Assembly (NCBI GenBank): GCA_947462335.1
Contig: OX381720.1
Location: 50,295,894-50,359,893, forward strand
From: Harmothoe impar
Lineage: Eukaryota > Annelida > Polychaeta > Phyllodocida > Polynoidae
Reading direction: 5' to 3'
Length of the DNA stretch: 64,000 bases
Below the pieces are notes generated by a model that worked only from the letters and a program-made list of their open reading frames with translations, had not been told where the DNA came from and made no database searches. Positions 39,501-50,400 of the stretch are shown piece by piece. Each line of letters starts with the position of its first letter. Positions within the stretch are counted from its first letter, which is position 1. Both the position numbers and the translations under genes were made by a program.

Positions 39501-40077
39501 ACAGGGAGAATAACATGTATATGCTGCACCGACTTGTCCACACTTTCGCTGCCTAAACCTCATTACACAGCTAGATGCGTGAAGCAATCAATGCAATTCA
39601 ATTTCTTCCTTAAAAGCAACATACCATGCAATCTTCGAAAATTCAAATGGATATGTGAAGGATTTAGGAAAATTGCATGCAAGTGACTGAATCCTGTTTG
39701 GCATGATAATCGTAGCAAATGTGTGAGGGAAGAGAAAATAAAGGCAGGTAAAAGGCACAAGTGGATAAACTCACATGTGAGCGTCAACAAGAAAATCTTT
39801 CCAATCTTGAAATATGGTGATGATCTTTTACGGGAGGGTTCGGTCAATTCTATTCTACCAACAATATCTCTTAGTAACTTGGGATTATATTAGTTTGATG
39901 TATGAAGATGTGATAGAAGCAAAAAAATCAATACCTCATAGTGATAGATTTTGATATATTGACCTTTGAAGATAGGACATCCTGAACTATGGCTGCATAT
40001 GGTACAAACCCCATTTTTTGAACTTTATGAAAAAAAATTGCCACCAGGTGCTGTATGCGTAGACCCTGGCGTATACC

Positions 40078-40456
40078 TTTAAACATCAATAATCTTAAAA
40101 TTGATAATCTTAACACCAGAGGGCACCACCATCTTGGGCCAGAATGCACACTGCAGACCACCTCCTTCCACATAGCCTATGTAGGTTATTATAGGTCTAC
40201 ATCAGTAATGCTAAAGGCAATTGGGTTCGGTTCTGGGTTTGTGGCAATTTTCAAAAACAAAAAAGAAAAAGGAAGAAATGGGGGTTCAGGGGCAGAGCCC
40301 CTGATGTATACAATAATAGTACTACTGCTAGTAGTGGCACCATCTTACCAGTATGTAAGGCGATGGTGAGCAGCAATAATCTTAGATAAATGTTATAATC
40401 TTAAATGTTATTAACTTTAAGATTGTAACTTTTTAAGATTATCGATTTTAAGATTG
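40078..40456. mobile_element. Inverted-repeat element with AATCTTAAAATTGATAATCTTAA ends
   Basis: AATCTTAAAATTGATAATCT at the left is mirrored by AGATTATCGATTTTAAGATT at the right. The interior includes ATGGGGGTTCAGGGGCAGAG and GCCCCTGATGTAT, shared with the copy near 37275. Confidence 0.55.
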
Positions 40457-41261
40457 GAAAGATTTCTTGTCCACGCTCCCACTTGAGTGTGTCCCGACGA
40501 GCAGGTAAAAGGAGAGCCCCGTATCATGTTCAGCAAATTGTATTGCCTTGCAGCAGTGTGGCCCTGGTGTGAGACAGAATAAGAACACACTTTACTTATA
40601 GAATGCAATAGTTGCCTTCAGTGAGTGATCCACCAGAACGACATCAGGAACGATCGGGACCCAAATCACATTTCAAAATTGAGGAAAAATGATTAATTTC
40701 ATTGATGAGGTATGCTTTTGCTGGCCACTGATGCAATTCACAAAATAAGACAATTCTAATTTTGTGGATTGCATCGGGAGGAGTAATCCGATTGTCTCCG
40801 ATCATTTCTGATCGGCTTTGGTGGAATCAGTGCTTCAGATGTATATTGGTTTGTTCATTTACAAGGTGAAGGGTGACCACATAATAATCATGAGAGTTTT
40901 TGGTAACTCACGGGTGGTGCATCGGTGCATCATGATGACCCTACGCGAGGTCGGCATGATGCTTGAATGCATTCATGCATCATGCAGTTCCTGGTCCCTA
41001 CTCACTACCCTGTCCCATTACCAGTGTAAATACTCCTGCCTCCTAACTCTTTGTACAAGACCCAGGGTACTAACAACACAATCACATGTCCTTTTGAAAC
41101 TTAACGGCCAGGGATTGATCACAGAGGTAAATTTGCACATTTTCGCTGGGGGGATGACTGAAAATACAAGCGCAAATCCACCAACCCAACCCCCTTAGTT
41201 GTTCCTTGCTCTTCTCTGCTTCCACGACCTTGTAGCAAGTTCTACCTCTACGTAGACTTTG

Positions 41262-41427
41262 AGAAAATCCTATAAGCCACACAAGGGGTCTGATTATGGC
41301 GACTTTAGTACTGTAGTATATACATCTAAATACTTGTGTATTAGCCACACCTTGACTTTGGCCGATCCTATAAGCCACACTGGCGATCTGACTCGCGATC
41401 TAGCCGCGGCTTATACGCGAGTTTTTA
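41262..41427. mobile_element. MITE of the GTATAAGCC family, copy 3 (partial)
   Basis: Contains GACTTTAGTACTGTAGTATA, CACTGGCGATCTGACTCGCG and GGCTTATACGCGAGTTTTTA. The left end is lost. It lies just upstream of exon C. Confidence 0.6.
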
Positions 41428-41493
41428 TGATAATCATCTCTATCCCTACAATTATAACAGGCACACTAAAACACATCTCATCTTCCCCTACAG

Positions 41494-41770
41494 GAACCAC
41501 TATGTCCATGAACTCAGCTAGCCTGGACGCCGACTCTCTAGCGCCCTCTGGTAGCGGGACGCCCAACGTGCGCAGTCCAGAGGAGGTAGTAGCAGCAGCG
41601 ACACCTGCCATCCTGCAGCAGAACCAGAGCTACAGCAGCGACCCCACCCGGGTGTCAGTGACATCAGGGGAGGCGGGGGAGGGCGCCGGACTCACCTTCC
41701 AGGAGATCCAGTACAAGGACGGGGGAGCGCACTGGTACCGAGCGTCTGCCATCATACTCAGATACCACAA
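41494..41770 (+). CDS. Exon C of the putative zinc metallopeptidase
   Basis: Acceptor TTCCCCTACAG|GAACC; donor CACAA|GTAAGT, a strong consensus. The encoded part begins with a disordered segment (SASLDADSLAPSGSGTPNVR), followed by LTFQEIQYKDGGAHWYRASA and IILRYHK at the exon end. The entry phase (1) joins exon B and the exit phase (2) joins exon D. The last 18 nt plus the donor are the founder of the tandem array that starts intron 3. Confidence 0.75.
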
Positions 41771-42565
41771 GTAAGTATACAGATTCAGGGCCTCATGCTC
41801 AGTTACCACAAGTAAGTATACAGATTCAGGGCCTCATACTCAGATACCACAAGTAAGTATACAGATTCAGGGCCTCATACTCAGATACCACAAGTAAGTA
41901 TACAGATTCAGGGCCTCATACTCACATACCACAAGTAAGTATACAGATTCAGGGCCTCATACTCAGATACCACAAGCAAGTATACAGATGCAGGGCCTCA
42001 TACTCAGATAACATAAGAAAGTTTATCTACAGAGTACAGGACCATATATACTCAGATACCATAAGTAAGTTATAATAATTATACAGATCCAAGGCCTTGT
42101 ACTCAGATACCATAAGTAAGTATACAGATCCAGGGCCTAATACTCAGATGCCACAAGTAAGTTATAATCATTATACAGATTCAGGGCCATATACTCAGAT
42201 ACCATAATAAGTTGCAGTATACAGAGTTCAGGGCCTCACACTAAAATACAACAAGTAAGCTTATATATATACAGATTCAGGGCCTCATACTCAGATACCA
42301 TAAATAAGTAATAATATACAATTTAATTACAGTATACAGAGTTCAGGTCCTCATACTCAGATACCAGAAGAAAGTTATAATATACAGATTCAGGGCCTCA
42401 TGCTCATATCCCACAAGTAAGTTAATATAATTATACAGATTCAGGGCCTCATACTCGGACACCACAAGTAAGTTATACAGATTCAGGGCCTTATACTCAG
42501 ATACCATAAGTAAGTTATAATAATTATACAGATTCGGGGCCTCATACTCAGACACCACAACAGGG
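41747..42565 (+). repeat. Minisatellite of duplicated 5' splice site, about 18 units of roughly 41 bp
   Basis: The unit TCATACTCAGATACCACAAG + TAAGTATACAGATTCAGGGC + C is the 3' end of exon C plus the first bases of intron 3. The first five or six units are nearly identical; later ones diverge and gain AT-rich inserts up to about 60 bp. At least a dozen copies keep an intact AAGTAAGT donor core. Confidence 0.9.
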
Positions 42566-43967
42566 GTAGACACTAATCTTTTCAGCTGTGGGCCACCCGG
42601 GTCCGTAGCTCCAAAAAGCTATGGCCCCGGACTTTTAGCTGTGGGCCAGGGAATATATTTTACATTTTCACAGAGAAAATCATATAAATTCCTGATATAC
42701 CAATGTTAAAATGGACCATCTTAGTATTCTTTGATTCAGGGATGCATGTTTAGCCACTTCTGGAGTCACCCACTGTAGTAGAATCACTCTCATCCCAGAT
42801 CATTCCACCGGAAGGCTCTGGTAACTATTACCATGACTTTGAATATGAATTTAGCTGGGTTTAGGCAATCACTGCTGGTAGGTTGGAACCAGTGCACAGG
42901 AACCAGAATGTGCCATGGGAGTTCTCCCATCATACTTTCTGGTTCCAGTTCAGGTTCCTGTTTGCTGGTTCCGAGCTAACCACAGGGATTGCCTAAACTG
43001 AGCAAAAATATAAGTTGAATGTCATGGTGGTGTTTGCAAGTGCCAGAAGTGCGCATGGGACAAGTGTACAGCAGAATAGGCTGAATGCTCAGCTGTGGTG
43101 ACAGTTACCAAGCTCAGTGCTGCCCTCTGGGTGTGGGATGTGGAACTACCCCAGTGCCTGCTGGGTGTGCCACCAGGGCCCCCTAGTGTCGATATCAGGA
43201 ACCGCTGAAGTCTCCGATGCACCCAATCTCTGTGAGATGTCCATCTCTGATTTCAAACATTACCGTAAATTATTGTGTATAAGCCTAACTCGCATATTAA
43301 CCCCCCCACCCTCAACCTTGACAGATGCTATAAGTCTCAGATAGGGCCTGAACATTGCTAATTTAGTACTGTAGTTTATATGTGTACTTTCAAAATCTCA
43401 TATTTAAGTCACACCTCGACTTTGGGCCGATCTTATAAGCCGGGACAGCGATCTGACTCACATACTTGCTGAGGCTTCTCCGCGAGAATTTACAGTAGCT
43501 AAATATGGCATAGAATGTACAGAGAGTATTACAGCTCGTGCCACCTGTGACCCAGTCTCAGCCGCGCCGACTCTATCAATAGTAGAGTCTGAGGGTGCTG
43601 CTTTACGCCGCCGTAGGCACATAGCGGCGCTGCTACGTAACATTGTGCACAGTGGTAGGTGGGGGGTGACTGAAATAGAATAAGCCTATGTAGCATTTCA
43701 ACATGTGCCTGTCACGTTGAACAGTGCAACCCTGCCTCAACCTCCATCCCTATATAATTGTGTAGTGAGTTGGTGTCATCGTGGTTTCCCCGGGATCCTG
43801 AAGATCCGCTGGTTGCTGGTGATCTGACCAAAGAGTGGTTAGGTATGAGTCTTTCCAGACACTCTACTGAGCGTGCTGCCATTTAGAGTTGACTGGGGTT
43901 CGAGACTGCCTGTGACCACGCACTACAGAATGATATTAATCATGTACACTTTCTACTTTCTTACCAG
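41771..43967 (+). other. Intron 3 of the metallopeptidase gene
   Basis: Starts with the splice-donor minisatellite, then an imperfect fold-back element at 42850-43000 (GTTTAGGCAATC / GATTGCCTAAAC with CAGGAACCAGAA / TTCTGGTTCC) and a GTATAAGCC-family MITE at 43263-43495. Nothing else recognised. Confidence 0.55.
43263..43495. mobile_element. MITE of the GTATAAGCC family, copy 4 (complete)
   Basis: CCGTAAATTATTGTGTATAAGC at the left and CGCGAGAATTTACAG at the right form TIRs, flanked by TA on both sides (43261-43262, 43496-43497). TA duplication and CNGTAAATT ends suggest a pogo/Tc1-mariner-type non-autonomous element. Confidence 0.7.
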
Positions 43968-44021
43968 ATGGTTCAACGTCCCGTCTCCTCAGGACACCGG
44001 CAAACAACCCGAGCTCCAAGG
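43968..44021 (+). CDS. Exon D (54 bp micro-exon-like) of the putative zinc metallopeptidase
   Basis: Acceptor CTTTCTTACCAG|ATGG; donor CCAAGG|GTCAGT. In phase 2 it encodes WFNVPSPQDTGKQPELQ, giving a natural continuation of the exon C strand (RYHK then WFN). The phase agrees with exons C and E, which is the main support for so short an exon. It is too short for ORF-based detection. Confidence 0.65.
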
Positions 44022-44164
44022 GTCAGTCTGAATTCATACATAACAAAGTGCTTTAAAACTGTCTGCATGAAACAAGAAAGCACAACCTGTACTCGCCGGT
44101 GCCGACCTTCAACCTTGATACAATCCCACTTGATAGGCACGATGCACCAATGTGCTTATGCCAT

Positions 44165-44390
44165 GTCTGTGCCTGTACATGGGTAAAAATCGACACAGCG
44201 ACACGGCCGTTTTAAAAATCGACACGGGCGACACGGCCCTTTTAAAAATTGACGGACATGGGCACATGAAGTAGAGTGTATACTAATGGTATGGGATAAA
44301 AATCGACACATCGACATGGCCCTTTTGCTAAAAATCGACATGGCGACACGGTCAAAAATGCGGGTACCCATGTAGGGGCACATGTCTCCG
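44165..44390. repeat. Repeat with AAAATCGACACAGCGACACG units
   Basis: Four or five units around AAAAATCGACA(CA)GCGACACGGCC with TTTTAAAAATCGAC; inverted relative of 28701-28875. Confidence 0.6.
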
Positions 44391-44516
44391 ACATCTGCTG
44401 CCTCATATACAATATTCATGTAATAACTAGGTATTGATAATCCCTCCACTGGTCCTAGAGTACCTATTATATATATGCCTGCAGTACACCGGTAGTCATC
44501 ATCCAGGTGGGCCGGC

Positions 44517-44856
44517 AGTGGCGTAGGAAAATGGGGGGGGGGGGGGGGGGCGGGCCCCCTCAATCACAGAGGAGGCGGGGCCGGGGGCTGAATGTGTTTG
44601 GGCCCCCAAAACTTTGCCAAGACCCTATTATGTAACTCACAAACTTTCCAAAACATACCTTTCCCACATAGGGAAAAGTGGGGACATTGGGGCCTGGCAC
44701 CCATTCATAACTAAAGGGGGCTCAAATACTACTTTTCTATACAATTCCTGTATGGGCGTGTATATGCACTTTCATGATTGAAAGCTGATATTTAAGGCGG
44801 GTTGGGTTGGGCCCCCCTAGCCCCCCCCCCCATGAAGATTTGCTTACTACGCCTCT
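44517..44856. mobile_element. hAT-like MITE with 7-bp GGCCGGC flanks
   Basis: AGTGGCGTAG at the left mirrors CTACGCCTCT at the right. GGCCGGC occurs directly outside both ends (44510-44516 and 44857-44863), close to the 8-bp duplications of hAT elements. The interior holds long G and C runs. Confidence 0.6.
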
Positions 44857-45004
44857 GGCCGGCTAGAAGGGTATGATATACATGTAGATTCTCTTTACAC
44901 GTTTTAGCCAAGGGAAGTAGTATAAGAAAAGTGACCTACTGAGCAGGCGACCTCAATGGTAGGGCTCAACATATCACAAATTCAAAATGGATTTATCTAA
45001 ATAA

Positions 45005-45206
45005 ACCCTCTAATAAATGCACTTTGGTCATCATGATGTATGAATGCAGCCCTGCTGAATCACTTTCTAGTGCCGCATGAATGCATCATGACTACCTTAT
45101 GGCATTTATATACACCTGCCGGCTCAGCATGATGCAAGAATACGGTGCGGTCTTAGTGCATCATGACACATGTTGTCTTGAGGCATCATGCCGTCCTTGA
45201 ACAGTG
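45005..45206. mobile_element. Palindromic GATGCA MITE, diverged copy in intron 4
   Basis: CCCTCTAATAAATGCAC at the left, GCATCATGCCGTCCTTGA at the right, with GATGTATGAATGCAGCCCTG inside. Confidence 0.5.
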
Positions 45207-45632
45207 AGCATATTATCGTAAAACCCTGGCTTTAACACGGATTTTATTTAGGATTTTTTTTTTGTACAAGACAAATTCTAAAGGTGGGGTTTTCCAAATT
45301 TTGATTGAAAAAAGTTGTATTAGGTGTGATAAAGAAGAGAAAATAGCTTACAGGTACAACTGAAGGAAAGGATGGAAATAGGCTTGTAAAATACAAAAGA
45401 TGGACTTTATGTTTTTGAGGCATTTTAGACCGATTTCTGTGCTAGAAAAGTTGGTAGAGAGGTGACCTGGGACCCCAAATAATCGCAAAGTCGGGAAGTA
45501 GTCTTAAAGGAGGTGTTTTTCAAAATGTAACGATATTTTTATACAAGAAGGATTTTTTTTCCTCAAAGTAGAGGGTCGTCTTTAAGGAGCGTTTTACTGT
45601 ATTAAATGTTGCCTTTATTTTGTCGTCCACAG

Positions 45633-45882
45633 AAACATGATCTCATCGCAGCACGGTATCCGCCTGGTGGAGCTGCGCAGTCTCCCTGAGGGCGTTGTGT
45701 TCCACCACTGGGAGTTCCCCCACGACAAACCGAGACACCACTTCCAGCTCAAGTATGCAGAGATCAAGGAACTCTCCCCCAATGCTGACCAGATCACCGT
45801 ACTAGTAGAGGATCACTACGGCAACATACTCAAAGTGAAACTCAAAATGGAGGCCATTCTGGATGATGAGGATGAATTGTGA
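45633..45882 (+). CDS. Terminal exon E of the putative zinc metallopeptidase
   Basis: Acceptor TTTTGTCGTCCACAG|AAAC. Encodes NMISSQHGIRLVELRSLPEG, then VVFHHWEFPHDKPRHHFQLK and an acidic end (ILDDEDEL) before TGA. Predicted beta-rich, in line with the C-terminal lectin-like region of the YIL108W family; this is from memory of the family. GC content and codon use are clearly coding compared with the AT-rich surroundings. Confidence 0.75.
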
Positions 45883-46180
45883 AAGTGAAACTATGGTAAC
45901 ATCATCAAGGAGAAAGTGAAACTGGAAGCCTGTGAAGAACTTGTATCTATGGCAACATCTCGAATGTGAAAGTGGAAGCCAAACTGAAAGTGAGCATTCT
46001 GGATGACAAGTGTAAGTGAAACTAGAAGCCTTCAGAAGGACTTGTAATTATGGCAACATCCCAGAGGTGAAACTTCAACTGGAAGCCAAGCAGAAGGACT
46101 TGTGAAAGTGAAACTGACTTGTAACTATGACAACATCCTGAAAATATGAGTGAAACTGGAAGCCAAAGTGAACTTGAAAC
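45815..46180 (+). repeat. Degenerate tandem copies of the terminal coding sequence running into the 3' UTR
   Basis: The last coding bases (TACGGCAACATACTCAAAGT, GAAACTCAAAATGGAGGCC, ATTCTGGATGATGA) recur past the stop as CTATGGTAACATCATCAAGG, TATGGCAACATCTCGAATGT, TATGGCAACATCCCAGAGGT and TATGACAACATCCTGAAAAT, each followed by GTGAAACTGGAAGCC-like sequence. About four to five copies of 70-90 bp, none in an open frame. Confidence 0.75.
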
Positions 46181-46750
46181 TGGGAGTCATTCAGGATTAC
46201 CTGTGGAGTCCTATTGGAGTCAATTATAACACAACACATGATGAGAACTATTTAGTTCACCATGCAGCAGGGTTTTATGGAGCATAGAGCTCACCCCCAC
46301 ATAGGTTCCATCTAGGGTTGTTAGAGGTGCACTCAATTTGTATGGTGTTATACTAACAAGTAAAATTTAAAGTCTAAAATGATAATGTAAATAATAGATA
46401 TTGTTTTTAACAATAGTTTTGCGATCAGCGATTTGATGCTGATTGCAGTACTATGTATTTAACATGATATAAGATATTAAGGGTTTTAATAGTTATGTTT
46501 GTTTTAAACAAACTTGTATTCTGTTTTATTCAATGATTTTAAATGTTTCCAGGTTTTTAAGCAGCAGGTGTACACTGTTTTATCTATTAATGGGTAGAGT
46601 AGAACCTCATAACTCCTGAATCAAAGACAAGGGAAATGCTGGAACTCTGCTGTGGCTGGAAGCTCCTGGAAAGAAAATATTCGCGACACTCCAATAACTT
46701 AGATAAAGGAGAAAGACAAATATACTATGAATAAATTCATCGTGAAATAG
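45883..46750 (+). other. Probable 3' UTR of the metallopeptidase gene
   Basis: After the repeat copies the sequence becomes AT-rich. AATAAA at 46730-46735 is a possible polyadenylation signal, but others may be used. Confidence 0.4.
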
Positions 46751-49700
46751 AAAAACATGAGGAAATGCCGAAGTTCTTGAGGAAGTATCTGATATCCTTC
46801 CTACTTTGCTTTTTAGATGAATTTAGGCAGAATGATATATTCCTATACTAATATTAATCATGTGACAGAAATGCAGTGTAATATACCTGATCTCAAACCT
46901 ACTTCAAAATTGGACAAGAACACCCAATCGTTTTGTGCAATGTATATCCTAACCTGAAGCTCTGAATGTGATGTACAAATATTGACAATCTGATGTAAAA
47001 GCTGCAAGGCTGTTTAAAATGGTAGAATTTCATCAGAGTCCATTCAAGATGGTTAAACTGTAGGCACAAAATGTGAATATCTGGAGTGATGTTTTGACGT
47101 CCACCCTTTGTCTCGCCAGGTATCATCTTAACCTTGCTTCCTTGTCGTGGAAGATGATGCGGATAGATGGAGACACCAGCAGTGCCATGCAATGATCCAG
47201 CTGAAGATATTCTCCCCCAATTTATTTTTTAAAAGCAGTTGGATATACCGTTGATTTTGTGTAGCGTGAATAATTTCTAAATCGATAATGAATCTGAAAT
47301 TATAAATTTACTCAAAATCAACTTGGAGTCCAACTTGAGACAGTTTCTCTGTCTGCAACATGTGCCATGATAACTCATCTATTCACCAGGATATCTTGTT
47401 GGAATCTTTACATGGAATGGTTTGATCCCTCTATCAAAAACCATCGGATGTCATGCTTGGAAATGTTATGAATTGTATATTTGGTTGATATATAATTTCA
47501 GAAGAGTGATTCAGGAAATTCAAGGAAATAGTCTTAAACTGTGTACCACATGTTAACATATTCTCATAAGCATCAACTCCAAGAAACCTGTAAAAAGAAC
47601 ACGGAAAGGTTTCAGATGAACAGTTACCATATATTGCAAATGCTAAATTTAATTGTTTTCTAAAATCCTGGGTAAATTCCCTTAATTAATTTTGAGTTTT
47701 ATAACACATGTATGTCACCTTGCATTCATAATTAATTTCGAAGTGATGACCAAGCAAACGGTGTTCTGTGTTTTGTCCCATTCACCGCGAGAACCAAGGT
47801 ACCGGTAATTGTAACATGATGTAAATATTGAATAATGTCTGTATATTTTACATGTATGGATAACCTTAGAGTGGTATCTGAGAAATCACACTATGTCACA
47901 CTATTACAGATAACTGTATGTATAATGTGGTCTGCATAATTATATATTTCTGCTACCCAACTGAAGCACAACTGACCACAGTTGTTTGTTTTTGGTACAT
48001 ATAGATGTGTGTATATATTGACTGTAGAGAGGTAGTAGTGGCAGTTTTATGGTATTTTTCTCAAGGGATATATGATATATACATATATATATATATAGCA
48101 TTGTCTGTGGTAAAAGTGTGAACTGAGTAAAGATTGATGTTGAGTTTGTTGAAAATGGAAATAGACGAAGAAATATGGCTGCAAATTGAAGAATCAAACT
48201 CGAGCATAATTTCCCAGTTTATTCCTAGTAGAATGTTCCAGATTTGGCAGGATTGATGCAAATTTAGATATTGATATAGGCTTTTGGCACATCGTAGGAA
48301 AATGATTTTAGGTCTGCAATTTTTCTTCTGTGAACACTTGACTAAAGCGACAAAATTCTCATGGAGCATGAGTCAAACAGAGATCAAAACTAAACATTGA
48401 CAATTTTCTGTCAAAACCAAGAGTAAACAATCTTCTCTATGTGGAAAAGAGGATGATTTTTATAACATGGGGAAAACCATGCCAATGCCTTGTACCATCT
48501 ATGACCATGCATAAAAGGATATTTGTTGGAAGATATGGTGCCGATGGCTAAAATGTGGGATACATTTTCATTGTGTCAATGAAATATTTCTATTTTTGTC
48601 AAGTGTCGAATACAATCACCTTGAGGCATATTTCCCAATGAAAGCACTCCTCATTGACCAGTTACTATGTAATGGAAGCTGGTCATTTTTCAAGGACAGA
48701 TGCTTTCTACACCAATCAGAATCAGTGCCTTCCCACCGTGGTACTTAGAATTCAACTATATAAGGTCTCATCATGTTCTAGGGGCATTGCTTCAAGTTCA
48801 GCGGCATTTTTCCTCATGCGTCTTGGCTCATTTATGGTTTACATGGTAATATTGTTTGCGTTTTGCAGCGTAGACACTTTTGAGAACATATCAGCTTTGA
48901 AATGGGATCCTATGAGGCTCAGACTATGTTCAGCTTTTTCCTCATGGCAATCACAGTCAACGGTCATGCGTAGAAATGTAGGTCGGTAGATGTTTTAAAA
49001 TGCTCAATTTGTGCTCTTTTCTATTTTAGCTTAGGGATGTATAATGGTAATACAGAGTAGAGTTTTCACTGTTTATAGATATACAGTTAATGTTACAGGT
49101 TAAGGGCAGGTCTCCGCTTAGATATATTAAAACTGTTAGATGTTAATGCTATAATTATAATAATGCAGGCTTGACACAGTCAGTGGCCATTTGTTGCAGT
49201 GCTCATATGTAAAGAGTCTATGTTGAACTCATACTACACAATCAGATACAAAAGTAGAAATTTTGGTTACGTTCAAACTCATCCATGCATTCTATTTAAC
49301 CCTCGATCCGTCTTTTCGAAATGCTCATCAGGGATTATTATAAATCTTTATTGACCAAAGCTGGGGAACTTTTCCTGTAATTGTCACAACTTCTTAGTAG
49401 CTATCGAAGCGTCATGATTATTAGACGCCAAGGCATGTTTGTTGACATTTGTCCCAGAACAACCATGTTTGTGCATACACCAATTCAATGCCAGTATTCT
49501 ATGTCTTGAATGTTACTTAATGTGTTCTTGAGAAGAAGAGTTTCACAGGACAAAACTTTCGGATTTGAGAAATAACTGTTGACTTTGTAGATCATTTCAA
49601 CAAGATTACACATGCCAATAGTATAACTGAAGTCATGCAGACTCCATCAAGCCACTAGATCTTGCTCAAAGCATCTTGATGCAAGGAAAACAGATTGATT

Positions 49701-49990
49701 AGACTTTGCGCCTCTTACTTTGTCTACAATAGGCAAATAGGGCTTTGTATCTTCAAATATAATATCAGAGATTATAATATGTGTTAAGCAGATCCTTTAG
49801 TTTTGCATTTGCAGCACTTGGGGCAGTATCTTTATGATAGATGCCCTGAGTCATTGCCTCTCAGGTTATATCTATATCATACTTGTTTTACTTGTTGATT
49901 TACCTCAATTTGATACCAGAATCATTTCACTGGGTCAAATACCCTTTGGATTTTATCCCCTCTGGGACACGGTCCTCTGTAGCAGGCCTT
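46751..49990. other. Non-coding, AT-rich
   Basis: No gene recognised on either strand. Open frames of up to 111 codons (48654-48989) lack domains and splice support. A TATATA run is near 48083. Confidence 0.4.
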
Positions 49991-50400
49991 CTGGGACCAA
50001 GGTTCTTAGGGCTAGTGGTACCAGGATCCTTAGAACAAGGGCTAGTGGAACCAGGACCCTTAGAACAGGGGCTACTAGCACAAGGGTCCTTAGAACAGGG
50101 GCTACTAGCACAAGGGTCCTTAGAACAGGGGCTACTAGCACAAGGGTCCTTAGAACAGGGGCTAGTGGCACAAGGGTCCTCAAAACTGGAGCTAGTGGCA
50201 CCAGGGTCCTTAGAACAGGGCCTAGTGGTACTAGGGTCTTTAGAACAGGGGCTGTTCGTACCAGGGTTCTTAGAACAGGGCCTAGTGGTACTAGGGTCTT
50301 TAGAACAGGGGCTGTTGGTACCAGGGTCCTTAGAACATGGCCCAGTGGTACTAGGATCCTTAGAACAGGCATAAGGGTCCTAAGAACAAGGGCTAGTGGA
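49990..50400. repeat. 30-bp minisatellite, about 13 units
   Basis: Units of TTAGAACAGGGGCTACTAGC plus ACAAGGGTCC. Because 30 is divisible by 3, open frames run through it in two plus-strand frames and on the minus strand, giving ten-residue repeats such as TRVLRTGATS. No start or splice context supports real coding. Confidence 0.85.

Larger units (their letters stand above)
36540..41493 (+). other. Intron 2 (about 5 kb) of the metallopeptidase gene
   Basis: AT-rich. Contains a GGGTTCGGGGGAAGAGCTCCC repeat (about 37200-37330) with a relative at 40225-40310, an inverted-repeat element at 40078-40456, a GATGCA palindrome fragment at 40915-40985 and a GTATAAGCC-family MITE at 41262-41427. The rest (37330-40060 and 40460-40900) shows nothing recognisable; short open frames lack domains. 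Confidence 0.5.
44022..45632 (+). other. Intron 4 of the metallopeptidase gene
   Basis: Carries the TCGACAC repeat (44165-44390), a hAT-like MITE (44517-44856), a diverged GATGCA palindromic MITE (about 45005-45205) and an inverted-repeat stretch with GTAAAACCCTGGCTTTAA (45216) and TTAAGGAGCGTTTTACTGT (45579). Confidence 0.55.

Noticed and set aside
48654..48989. 111-codon ORF
   Set aside because: No domain, no splice pairing and AT-rich composition like its surroundings.
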